In this document: one piece after another, positions 22,832 to 34,058 of the stretch
Layout: every line of letters begins with the position of its first letter
How positions within the stretch are numbered: position 1 is the stretch's first letter
From: Hofstenia miamia
Lineage: Eukaryota; Xenacoelomorpha; Acoela
Reading direction: 5' to 3'
DNA length: 64,000 nt
Assembly: GCA_004352715.1 (NCBI GenBank)
Contig: SCFE01000051.1
Location: forward strand, 283,075 to 347,074
The notes under the pieces: model-generated
Databases searched by the model: none
What the model was told of the DNA's origin: nothing
Seen by the model: the letters and a program-made list of their open reading frames with translations, nothing else
Position numbers and translations under genes: made by a program

Positions 22832-24680
22832 TTAATTTGCTAATATATTTTTGTAATAATTTAATGAAAATTTTTTAATTTTTTATTAGTTTTACGCTTA
22901 AAAAGTTGTAATATAATTAGCTGATATTTTTATTTCGTAGTTTGGTTTTTTAAAGTTGAATATAAACTTTTTTTGTGAAGCAATTTTATCTATGATTACT
23001 ACGCTGTTTCTCAACTTAAGCTTATTCTCTCGCTACCTGCTTCAACTCTTTGTATTGTTGAATTTTACTCTGATCTAGAATCGAATTTCTGTTATTATTT
23101 TTTGTAACTATTAATTCAAATTCACTGCAATATTTTGAGTTCATGTAGTTTAATAATTTTAAGACGTAAGAAATAGTTCTTCAACTTAATATATGATACC
23201 AACATCACTAGACACTAGCGTTACTAAGTCAGATTTGATACATTAATAGCGACTATTGATTCCAGCATGAACCGTAATTTTTTAGTAAAATCAGGTATTC
23301 CTATGAAAGTTAATTTTCCATTTGCCTCCATAAACCAATTTCTTTTCCTAATAAACTTTTTTTTCTAACAATTTATTGGTGGCAAAATTAATGATTTAAT
23401 TGGCAGTGTTTGTGATTTCCTATAGTGCCTGACATCTAAAGAAGCCTATTCAAAAGAATAAAAGTTTGGCAAATAGGCTTTTTAATTAATTGAAGAAAAA
23501 TTGTTTGCTATCCTTACAACAAATATCTTATTTTGTGATTTGGTTGTCATGTGATATTTATATAATGAAGGAGTTTCCTGATGAGAGATTTTGTGACCTT
23601 AAATCGTTTTTTGTCCCTCTCATTTATTTACTTGTCTTTAAATTGCTTTATCTTTGTCATAGAATGGCCTAGAAATTCATAAATTATTACATCCTGATAA
23701 ACACTATGAATTTTTGGGCATTTACAAAATTTTCGAAATGTATTTTTAAACTCTCATTTTGAAAAGATCCATATATAGTATTATATAGAGTATTATAAAG
23801 TGGTAAGTAGACTGTCGAAAACCGAAAAATATATCTAAGTAAACTACTATGAAAACTTGAAAAAATCGCTGTAAAATCAAAATATACCTTGAGACAACCA
23901 AACAAGCACATTGCTTTAACACATTCGTTGAAAAATGCACCCAAAATCGGTTTTTTTATTTTACATAATAATTTTAGTTTCTATGTGCTTAAACAACATT
24001 TTTGCTAGAGAAAATTGTACTTTTTTGACGAACCCAAAAGGATTAGCCATTTTTCTATTGAGTTTTATAAGCGAAGTACAACGAAATTAAACACTTGCCC
24101 ACTTTTTTGGCAGACTTGATTTTTAATGGTCACAACTTTATTATCATTAAATGAACTGTAATCAAGCTAAATAATGCATTAAAATCATTTTACATCAATG
24201 GTCAGAGTAAATGAATTAATATAAACGTTGCTTTTAAAAGTTGATTAAATTTCTGAGATGATCACAAAAATGCAACACTCTGTATCCACAACTTTTCTAA
24301 AGGCTGCTATTTTCCTTAATGACGTTTGAGCTGTTTACACGAAACACAAATTTTAGCTGGAGCTCGTTGAGCACGCTACAAAATTTATAAAGCATTTTTA
24401 TAAAAAAGACTTGAGTTTTTCCAAGAACGATGTTGCCTCTGCTTGACGGAAGTCTCTGTTGTACGTTTGCCAAATTCCTACACTTATTTCTCTTGAATTC
24501 CAAATCACAATGCAATGACCAGTTTCGACAATCATTTATAATGGAATTCTACAAATCTTTTAGTCTTTTAGGTCTTCAATAGAAGCTGCCGTTGAAATCA
24601 TATCGTGCTTTACCATGATGCACTGAAATGTTTAAATGTTACATTACTAATTTTCTTTCGTATTTTAGCCCTCTGTAAAT
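22832..24680. other. Intergenic stretch between the two host genes
   Basis: AT-rich with no family-bearing frame. It must contain the 3' end of the F-box gene and the promoter and first exon(s) of the phosphatase gene. A TTTTAG acceptor-like site near 24669, just before the phosphatase ATG, suggests a 5'UTR exon further upstream. Confidence 0.5.
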
Positions 24681-24908
24681 GTGATGACTGTAACTATTCA
24701 AAGATTTTTGGCTCGTTCGAGACTTTATTCAAAAACAGTAACTCCCTTGGCATTACAGAGATGGTTGCACAATCGTCTGCCTCCCGAGGCCACATACAAC
24801 TCTACACGTAGAGGTGTTAATCTTGACAACATCAGCATGTGGGATTTTCGTCTGGACACAGAAGTTGATATTGAACAGAGCATTAAGAAGGGATTCCCCG
24901 TTCCAAAG
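24681..24908 (+). CDS. PPM1K: Mitochondrial PP2C phosphatase (PPM1K/PP2Cm type), exon 1
   Basis: 76 codons ending at an AAAG|GTAGTC donor in phase 0. The first 30 or so residues are rich in Arg, Ser and Leu with no acidic residue (IQRFLARSRLYSK), as expected for a mitochondrial targeting peptide. Residues 48-76 (LDNISMWDFRLD ... KGFPVPK) match the segment before the catalytic domain of vertebrate PPM1K. That enzyme dephosphorylates the E1-alpha subunit of branched-chain keto-acid dehydrogenase and so activates branched-chain amino acid breakdown. All five exons give about 364 residues, against 372 in the human protein. Exons 1-4 are on the + strand; exon 5 is inverted (49333-49590). All core PP2C motifs (NEDR, DGHGG, GTTA, GDSR, TRSIGD, TTDG, DDN) are present, so the gene looks functional if exon 5 can be joined. 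Confidence 0.85.
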
Positions 24909-25677
24909 GTAGTCATTCGGTACTTCATACATATTGGAAAGCTTACATTGCTCATTGCTATATTCTTCTATAGTAGCTTCTAGTTTTTAATTAATTTCAA
25001 CATTTGATCAATACCGCTATTGTCGTGCTTCGGACCTGAACTTTATTATGTTGTTAATAGGTCTCTGTTTTTATTGATATTTTTCTCAAATCGCCAGCAA
25101 CTAATAATTTATGAATCACATGAAGATATATTCTTTTCGCAATCATTTTGGAACATCATTTTAAGAATTCTAAATTTAATGTATCATTTTAAAATTTTAC
25201 TTAAGTTTACATCAAAAATTCAAAAAAATTTATATTTTGAATTTCATTGTCGATGCCCCTGTGGAGTAATGGGATGTGCATCTACAATTAGTTTTCACAA
25301 GCAAAAGTCTAACGGTTAAGATAACCCTTTGGATTTTTTTAGCAGTTTTTATTCTCCCATACTGTAGTATTGTTAAAGATCCATGGTTAATGTTAATTAT
25401 GTGCCATGTATTTTTGATTAAATTTTATCTTAAAGCCGTATAATTATATATATTCATATTTTTTGGAAGCTGGGACATTCTTTTCAAAAAATTCATCCCG
25501 CCTGTAAATCTGTTTTTAGCTTTTATATTTCCTGGTTCAAGTTTCTCGAATATCTAAAGTTTCACAATGTAAGTTGTAATCAAAGTTTGTAATGATTTGT
25601 TTTCAATCATTTTTTTCCCTTGCAGCATCATTACTTATTTATTTGCTTTTCTTGTTAGTTACTTAAAGTTTTTTTAG

Positions 25678-25955
25678 ATTACTGCTGATCTCATTCGTTG
25701 GCACTCAGTTCTCGGCCGCCGCCACACTAATGAAGATCGAGTGATTGCTACTGAACTGGCAGACAATATCTTGCTTTTGGGCATCTTCGATGGTCATGGT
25801 GGATCGTTAGCTGCTGATTTCGTCTCTCAACGCTTGCCTCAACACATTTCTCTGTGGCTTCGTCATACTAACAGCCTCCATACTGCTCTTAGTCAATCAT
25901 TCATTGAAATCAATAACCTCTTCTCGAGGCATCTTGCGTTAAATCATAAAGGCAC
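25678..25955 (+). CDS. PPM1K: PPM1K-type phosphatase, exon 2
   Basis: Follows a TTTTTTTAG acceptor in phase 0. It contains RRHTNEDR and GIFDGHGGSLAADF, the two metal-binding motifs of the PP2C fold (Asp/Glu residues that coordinate Mn/Mg). The 3' boundary is uncertain. A GT donor after 25955 (phase 2) pairs with an acceptor before 39054. Alternatively a GC donor after 25951 (phase 1) pairs with acceptors before 39059 or 39068. The following intron is about 13 kb and full of transposons. Confidence 0.85.
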
Positions 25956-26035
25956 GTGGATTTAATTCTCACTTCCAAATGTTTAATTGACATTTATGTT
26001 GTAATAATCATAACAGCTGTCCAATGGATTTCCAA

Positions 26036-26077
<42 letters not shown>

Positions 26078-26079
<2 letters not shown>

Positions 26080-27013
26080 TTATAGGAGCCGCTTTTTTGA
26101 GTTTACAAATTATAGAGGCGCTTTGTGGATATAATTATAGTATTTAACACAGGGATTTTTTGGAATTTTTTAAAAAAATTTTATGAATATTTACATAATT
26201 TACAGATAACATTATTATAGTATTTAACTTTGGACGTATTTACATCATTACTTGTTAAGCATTTTAGTAGAAATAACTAAAAACATTTTTAAATATATTA
26301 CATTTATAAACGTTGGCTGTTGGCTCTCCTTTCTTTCCATGAAAAGGATTAATTAATTAAGTAACCACAATTAAGTGTCAGAGTGGCATATGCTTTATTA
26401 TTTGAGTTGACATGTTACTACTTACTAGTATATATTTACTAGTAAATTACTAGTAATGTTACTAATAACTCATTTGAGGTTACCTCTTCGTGTTACGGGG
26501 GATTAGTAGTAACACCTCTTTTATGAGTTCATGAGTCAATATTACTATGTAGTGATATGCAATCAAATAATATTATATTGGTTCTTCGCTTTTGCAGTCA
26601 TACAATGAGTTGCTAACTGGGCACATACTTGGAAGGCAAATCTTCCAATAATTTTATTAGGTTACCGTGGTTACTAGTAGGTTATTGATGAGTTACTAGT
26701 AAGTTACTAGTAACCGGTTTCTAGGTTACCACAATTTGCCAACCCTATTCATTATGGTAAAATCTGAGGTTGAGAGGCGCTTTGTTGAGAAAATATATTT
26801 ATACGAGGCGCTATGTAGCCTCCCCTATAGAAATCCATTTAATTGATATAATTTAAAAGTATGATTTTATGTGTGGGATAGGATTTTCAGGCAGTTCAGT
26901 TGAATACTTTACTAGTAAAAGCCGAGAGGCGCTATGCATATGCGAATTTTAGGCTCAGAGGAGCTTTGTTGAGCTCCTTCGAAAATTACATACGCAAAGC
27001 GCCTCTTATAAGT
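26078..27013. mobile_element. Non-autonomous foldback-like element with paired palindromes
   Basis: The ends are an inverted repeat ACTTATAGGAGCCGCTTT (26078-26095), matched by the reverse complement of 26996-27013 at 16 of 18 positions. Both outer flanks are TA-rich microsatellites (26039-26075 and 27012-27059), consistent with insertion into TA repeats. Inside, GAGGCGCTTTG-like copies recur near 26116, 26776, 26806 and 26926. The perfect 10-bp palindrome TTACTAGTAA occurs four times as two close pairs (26436-26445 and 26447-26456; 26693-26702 and 26704-26713). No coding capacity is seen. It lies in the large phosphatase intron 2. Confidence 0.65.
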
Positions 27014-27059
27014 ATATATGTATGTATGTATGTATATATATATATATATATGTATATAT

Positions 27060-29150
27060 GGGGTGAAGTTGAAAGACGGTTTATTCATCTCTACATTATA
27101 AATAAAAACAAATCTACTGAAGGAATGTAATAGAAGAGGATAACAGTATGAAAACTGAATAGTTCAATAGAACTTAGAAGATATCCCCTCCAAATTTTTA
27201 ATTAATGAAATTTGAGAGAATTACCTTAACTAAAAATTGTTCAAGATGCACTGTCTATTTATTGTATTGTTATTGTCAAGAGCATTGTAATAAGTAGGCA
27301 ATTACTAATTCAAATTTAAATGAGTAAATTTATGCTCTGAGCGCGACTGGCCTCCATGGAGTAGGGTTTTGAAGGAACTCAAAAATAACGTTGTAATTGA
27401 GAAATTAATGGATGCTTTACTTTTGCAATATAAAAAGTCAGACGAAAAAGAAAGAGGAGACAGTTCTCTATCTTTTGGTTTTTTAGATTTTAAATATTTT
27501 CATTTGTTCGGGGGTTATAAGCGCTTAAAAATTTTTTGTTAAACTCATTACAGATTTCGAAATAAGGTTAAAACAAAACGGAAAATTGTCACTTTACCGC
27601 CATATGTCTTCAAAAAGCTTCTTGTACCCACATCCCATTTGGTCAAAAAGTTTTTGAATCCTTCTAACTACGGCTTGTTCGTCTTCCACCCTCCAATTTG
27701 GAATGAATGTTGCCATGAATGCAAAATAATTTTTATAAATCTTGAAATACTGAAAAAATTGTAGAATCCTTTTTTTAAGTTTGATATCATTGTCTATCAA
27801 TCGATTAATTGATCAACATTTTTCATTAAGGGCCAAGTACTTGGTACAGTTAATCGCGGTCAAACTTAATTACATTAAAATTAACATGATGATATTTTGT
27901 TTTGACAATCACTTCTTAAAACGATATTTTGCAAATTGCAGCTGTTACTTTATTGAACGCTTATCTTATATCTTGTTCACAAATTCCATTTATTTCGAAC
28001 TGTTCTGGTATATGTTATGAAATTCACATTTTTTATTATGTTTCTCTAAATTCATTCATCTGACTCTTTTCAAATTACTTTTTGAAAACAATTCTAATTT
28101 TTTATTTGTATTTTACACTTTGAAAATTACATGCGTCATAAAGCGCCATCAACCAAAACACATTTCATTCACTAAATACGCAGTCTGTAACCATGGATTG
28201 TCATTCATTATAATCAGTAAAATTATGTGTGAATAATTTCCTCAATTTCAAGTGTTTCTTGTTTGGGTTTGATCATTAAAACATAATCAGGTGGAAATTA
28301 CACTGCAAGATAAAACACCAACCCATTAATACCGGTAAGGTTTAAGTCCACGAAAAATGTTTTCGAATTGAAAAATGTTGTCTATGTATGCCCAAGAAAT
28401 ATAATTTATCATATCTTATGAAAAAAAAATTGTCGATGAAAGTTGCAATGGGCACTTATGTGTACAAAGTATAATAAAATGGTAATGAATTACAAGCATG
28501 CCTACCTAGTTTTTGCCCAATGTCATGACCACCCATTTTTGGTATTTATAAGTATTTTCTTTGCCTGCTGTTTTCTGTTTTTTTGCTATTGGAGAAGAGA
28601 AAACTTGCCACCATTATGTTTAGTCAAGACATCGCAAACTGATTCTAAACATGAATCATAATGTAAATTTTCTCGGATATGTTGAAAATCGAATAATAAG
28701 CGTTTTCCAGTTGGTAACTGATTTAGAATCAGTGACTCATTAATTTCAACTTTATAATTAAAAATAGTATACAAAAACTGCCTTATGTGAACACCCATAT
28801 AAAGGGCATCAACATCAGCCATGGCCTCTACTGTTAGAGCACTACGAGAATTACGCTTGTGTTTTTTAGAAGATCAATATAGTAAATCATTTCCCAAAAT
28901 GTTATACCAAAAACATTTGGAGTGGCTAGTGAAGCGTCCGAATAAATACGAACTAGGCAATGAGAAGGATAGCATAGAATTAGTATACCGTACAGAGTCA
29001 TGTTGAAACTTCAAATAGCGAACTAGCTTATTTCAAGATGGATGAGATATTGAAGCTGATTTACTGACGCTAAATAATTTTATTACATTAAAATTATATC
29101 TGGTTCTGGTCTTCTATTTGTACTAAGACTACGGTTAGACTATGTGATTG
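27060..29150. other. Intronic AT-rich stretch
   Basis: Part of phosphatase intron 2. A few 60-80 codon frames exist on both strands (for example 27594-27800 minus and 28586-28822 minus). None shows a recognisable family motif. Some could be worn 3' parts of the mariner-like element that starts at 29656. Confidence 0.4.
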
Positions 29151-29151
29151 G

Positions 29152-29656
29152 TCATGTGTGGTCTAACACACTTTCGTAGAATCGCACTTCATGCAATTTT
29201 TGAACAAGTCGTGGAATATAAGGATGCATTTTCTTTTTATGCAGGAGGTTTAGTACACTTTGTCTACTTATTTGAAGTTCAGTAGCAAGACGACGAGATG
29301 ATTTTTGAGGACTACGATTAAGGATTTCATATAAAAAATCCTCCGTTTTCATTGCATGTTATTATGTTTGGTCTACCACTTCTTGGAGCATCATTTACGG
29401 ATCCTGTTTTCTCAAATTTCTCCACCAGTTGTATAACGTTCCTCCCTTGGACTCTGTGTATGTTGAATTCATCACTAAGACGTCGGCTAGCTTCAGAAGA
29501 ATTACCCTGACATTGATAATAAAATTTAACATCACTAATTCTTTGTTGTCTGTCGAGTCTAATAGCCATGATGGATATATAATAATTCATAGATTAAATA
29601 TTTACATAGAAGTCGTTTAAAAAATTATATTTGGACGGAATTTTTTTGTCACCCTG
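29152..29656 (-). mobile_element. Tc1/mariner-like element, 5' part only
   Basis: The minus-strand end is TA|CAGGGTGACAAAAAAATTC at 29657 downward, a typical terminal repeat of this superfamily. The frame from 29590 opens with the helix-turn-helix region of mariner-like transposases: LDRQQRISDVKFYYQ, LVEKFEKTGSVNDAPRSGRP. The second helix-turn-helix follows in another frame (SSRRLATELQISRQSV, HPYIPRLVQKLHE). No DDE catalytic core is recognised downstream, so the element is truncated or too decayed. One frameshift separates the two halves near 29330-29350. Confidence 0.78.
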
Positions 29657-29839
29657 TATTTGAGCGCAATTGCACCGTAATAATAATTTTATTATTATTA
29701 TATAAATCTGTCAAATGTAGATAAAAACAATATAGGTTATTTACAAATATACTTGAAAAGTCTAGCAAAACTAGTTACACAACAAAGATTAGTAGAGTAA
29801 TATATTAACACATAACAATCCCTTTTTTGTTTTTTCTAA

Positions 29840-30670
29840 ACATCATTTTGTCTGCTCGCCATTACTGGGAATTCCGCGTCATTGCAACTGGAATGAAACA
29901 CTTTCTCACATTTCAAATGCAGAGGCAGCTTGCAAACTTCACACTTTTCTTGCAATATTGCGTAGGAAGATCTAAAATGAAAGTGCCATTGTTCCCATTT
30001 TTTTCACACTAGCTGTTATTGTTGAAGAAGTAGTTCTTTTCCTCAGAGAAGTGAGAAAAACAATGAAAGATAATAGCTTTACGAAAATCTAATTGTTATT
30101 TTCATATGAAAGCTTGAATCTAAAATATTAAAGTTAAATTGCATTTATCTTTAAAAAAAATATTGTTTTTCACTCAACTTACTTGGGATGAAGAAGTCAA
30201 GCACTCCTTGTAGTTACATTAAGCATGTAAGTGAAGCTTGATCGCCACCACTTTTTGGTTTGAATAAACTGATCATTCAGATGCACCCCTGTCATTGAAT
30301 CGTTTCATTGACTAGCTTCTTTCTTCATATTCGTGGAATACATTCATGAATACAATTGCCACTAAATTATCATTTCACCGTACCACAACAAAGTTCTTGT
30401 AACCCTGGAAGTCGAATTTCACCTACCATTGTTGCGACGGTTTTCACGAACAGTTAATGTGGAGTGAAATCCATAGTTCGCGGGAAATAAATAAGAGGCG
30501 TAGGTGCGAAAATATTGCCAATATGTAGATGATGACCAACATCATGTGCTCCGCCCCTCATCAATTTATACGCGATCCTTTCTCCCATCCCACCATCATG
30601 ACCATCCAAATTCTTCATACCTGGGTAAAATTTTAGCTCTTTGAATCCAATTTTGACAGGGTGCATTTTT
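29840..30670 (-). pseudogene. Decayed piggyBac-type transposase (second copy)
   Basis: The minus strand shows piggyBac landmarks in the right order. HPVKIGFKELKF near 30660 matches the KP.K.GFK block. A GNIFAPTPLIY block near 30520 stands where family members read DNFFTS, followed by an arginine-containing VGEIRLPG. KKWWRSSFTYML near 30250 matches the KWW helix. A Cys-rich tail lies near 29870-29970 (EKCEVCKLPLHLKCEKVFHSSC in two parts). The second catalytic Asp is lost and stops are frequent. The N-terminal third may lie at 30700-31900 but cannot be recognised. Confidence 0.68.
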
Positions 30671-32290
30671 AGAAATAGGTAAGTAAATAGCTTGAGAATA
30701 TTCTAAATACAAGGTCAGTGTCGTGTGATATGGGACGTCATCTGAGTATATAAATTTTCAGCACATCAGCTGTAGCTATTTACTTTTGCAATAATCTGTT
30801 CAAACACTTTGTTGCGAAAATATTTTCGAAAACTCATACTTCAATTGCATTCTTAGCTGATGGTTTTTTCAGCCTTGCTTTTTCTTCTTCTTGGAATTTC
30901 TCTTGTGTTTCGTCATTTTCTTCATGTAACATTGAAGATCTGATAATAGGATAATGTAATTCAACATTTGAACGCAATATGCGGAGAGGTATTCTACAAT
31001 ATAATCATGATTATTGCCAATATCCTCATCAGATAGTACAGGACTAATTTCTAAAGGGACAACAGTGATATTTTAAAGTCTTTCTTTACACCTTCCATTA
31101 TATCGAACACATTGTTTAGTATCGCCTGTTCTTCAACATCCACTGCTGACAATTTAGATTTACAATAGAAAGTAACTATTTGGAAAAAATTCTACTTTCG
31201 GCCTACTGTCGATTTTTAATGATGTGAAGTTTTCCAGATTTGTGTAAGCGCATACTAATTACTGAAAATAATTCAATTTTTGTGTTAGTATTAAAGTAGT
31301 CTGTATCGAGATTACTCCGTTCACTCGCCTAAACACCTTTTGAAGTAGCGATATCATTGCGAGGAGCAAGTAATTTACTGAATATGTAGAGTTTAATGGC
31401 AATAACCGGATCTACAGCGTGTATTGTTGTAGTAGTAAAGCACTACATTAACAGAAAAAGCACAAAACTATGGCTGTGATTAGTATTTTAAAGTGATTCA
31501 AATCCGGGTAAAGTTTTAATCCGTTTTTTTTTGAAGAAATGAAATCAAAGGTTTGTTTGGAGTCACTGTTGATTTGTTGAGCCTTATGCACTAGCTTAAT
31601 ATTGGAGCATAGAATGATTCATTCTATAGCAAAACCTTCATTATCAGAATATCGTTGAGAAATCGTTCTCATGAATTTTAACAAAATGAATTCCTTCAAT
31701 AGTAAACAATTTTTTGTCGCAGAAGACGAAATGTGTTGGTGATTATTGCCTGAAGTTTGTGTCAGAAGATCTTTGTATCTCTGCATTCTTCATTTTTATA
31801 GTATTGTGGCAATTTTGTATACTTTCGAATTGTGTAACTATTGATGTTCAGCTTCCTATCAACGATGGTTCGAAATGATCACCCAGAAATTTCACAAATT
31901 TAGCCATCATTTCAGTTTCCTTTGAATTTGTTTTCCATATTTTCCCTCGTAACAGCAGTAGGATTCTCCAGTACTTTTAAAAAATTTTATCAATACTGGT
32001 GAAATTGCAAATGATTGGGCAATATACTTTGGCAACATATTGCCCCATTAATAACATCCATTTTTACCAAGAAGATTTCTGCAAAAAATATTATATAACG
32101 TTTATACTAAACATAGACATTAAGAAAAAAGTTATCAATACGTTTTCTAGCACTATCTTCAAATATAGAAATTCACTAATTACATACCCAGCTTTTCCCT
32201 GGTGCATGAAATTTTTAATGAATGGTTCTGCAAAAGCCACATCAACTTCATAATTTTTAAAATGAAAAGACAAAATGCAGCTTTATTACC
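30671..32290. other. Intronic stretch, possibly worn transposon DNA
   Basis: Still inside phosphatase intron 2. Minus-strand readings near 31000-31100 are open over 50 codons and acidic, as expected for the N-terminal region of a piggyBac transposase. No diagnostic motif is visible. Confidence 0.35.
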
Positions 32291-32300
32291 TACCGGTATA

Positions 32301-33480
32301 TAGTAAACGCAAAAACTGACTAATGCATTACAATATCTCAAACACAATAAGTTCTGTAGTTAACATGTTAATTCTTGGTATTACCACCCTTCGCAGCTAT
32401 CAAGGTATCAACGCTTTGAGCCATAAAGTCGACCAAGTTTTAGCACATAACCTGAACTTCTTCGCCTCTGTACCTTACATCGATTAATGTTGAGAAAATT
32501 TCTTGTTGTCTTATAAGACCCTTATACTTCAGACGTCTTTTGACTATGCTCCATAAATTTTCTATGGAATTCATATCAGGCTAGGACATCAATGCGACTT
32601 TGCGCTAGGGTTGTGCGGTGACTCGCATGACGGAGTACAAGATATCCCTTGTGCATTCCAGTCTTTTATTTGTTGCACAATGCGATGATCAACAATATAA
32701 GATATATAATTTTCACTATTGAGATTTCTTTTAACTATGTACAGCCTGCCAGTTTCAAGACCTGTGACGGATGTTTTAGTGTTAAGTCGAAATGTTGTGA
32801 GGTAATTGGATTACCGTCAACTAATCTAACAAAAGGTAGGCAGTCGCTTCAAACTCTGATCATACTTTAATCGGTCAGTAACATTTTATGCCAATGTTCT
32901 CTTGTCCAGCTTTAATGATTGCTAACCCACTGATACCGTTTCTGCTCTTACACTTCCGTAAGTAGTGGTTTTTTAAGGTTTCATCACCTTGCATCTCTTC
33001 TTTGACAACGTTCTCTGCACCAATGTGCGCAAACTCAAGTGGTCACCTGATGCTCCAATCTGGCTCTTAATACTTCTAGCACTTGATTTCGGTGGCTGAA
33101 TACAGACATTTCTCATGTGGAGGATATCACGATCAGACACCTTTTTGTTAGAGCTGCCACAGGTTAATATGTTCCTCCTAGTTGCATTGCGCAATAACTT
33201 TGTACACATGAGATTGCGAGACTCCAAGATCAGCGGCAATTTCTCTTGTTGACTTTCTTGTATTCTTGTCAGAGGCAAAATTTCTACACGTTTTCACATT
33301 TATTCCTGTTGTTAGGTTTTGGCCAAACAAAACAAATTGAAAAAATCAATAGGTGTAGTATGTTAGTACTGCTAAATTCAGCTACGAGAAGGACGGATTT
33401 GATGCATTAGCAATGAATTTTTGAATTACAACGTAATATTGATTTTTTGCTAGGTGAGTCCAACTTGCTGGCGCGTACTG
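32301..33480 (-). mobile_element. Tc1-like transposon fossil, both ends present
   Basis: The ends are TA|TAGTAAACGC at 32299-32310 and GCGCGTACTG|TA at 33471-33482, similar inverted termini with TA duplication; total 1180 bp. The minus strand carries broken Tc1 transposase. STREIAADLGVSQSHVYKV (helix-turn-helix) lies near 33230. The C-terminal IENLWSIVKRRLKYKGL, next to the last catalytic residue, and a DTLIAAKGGNTKN tail near 32390 complete it. Many stops are present. The size fits a typical Tc1-type element. Confidence 0.82.
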
Positions 33481-33860
33481 TATGACGTCTCTCTAAAAGG
33501 ATAACGCTTCTAATATGCAAAAGTATTCTACTTCAACGAAAAGCGATTGTAAATCATTAATGGTTTTTACATACCTGCTGTTCATAGTTTTATATAGACT
33601 TTTTGCTAATATCATTAAGCATTTACATGTAAATATCATTGGTATGTTCGCAAGGCTCAAAATCAACATTGTGTTAACCCTTTATCATGCAAAAGCCATT
33701 ATAGTGGCTTTGAGGCCTGTCATGCACAATAATTTTAGTTTAAGCTTTCACTGTCAAATTTTATTTACCAATAATATTAGATAATAGAACATTACAGACT
33801 GTTTTAAAACTATGTTAATCATTGTAAGTAAAAGTTAGCTCAGTTTTAGTTCAGTTTCTT

Positions 33861-34058
33861 TTATTCATTGGTACCCTTTGTGTGGTGAAGTTGAAAACAA
33901 GGCACAACGCACAGGGGCACGGGATCTGAAGAATTACAAGTCTTGCAGCAGAATGATGTGCGACGTCTTTCCTTTGTAAGAGCACAATACCGGCATTGAA
34001 GGGGTTTTGACAATTTGTCAGGATAATGATTTTCACTTAGTAACAGCGAAGGTGAGGG
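33861..34058 (-). pseudogene. Cys-rich C-terminal domain of piggyBac transposase, cut off by a nonsense codon
   Basis: Directly after the TAA at 34059-34061, and in the same frame, translation stays open for 65 codons to a second TAA at 33861-33863. This stretch holds the family's zinc-binding Cys-rich domain: LQCRYCALTKERRRTSFCC, KTC, PLC, and a final PCF..HH. In active piggyBac transposases this domain binds the element ends. Losing it should abolish or alter transposition. Confidence 0.85.

Noticed and set aside
27594-27800. Minus-strand frame with a possible Tc1-like C-terminal look (RRIQKLFDQMGC)
   Set aside because: Similarity is too weak and no terminal repeat lies nearby.
28586-29006. 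Two divergent frames whose ATGs overlap at CCATGG (28586-28822 minus, 28821-29006 plus)
   Set aside because: Neither protein resembles a family, both are short, and the shared palindrome at the starts is likely chance. Not called as genes.
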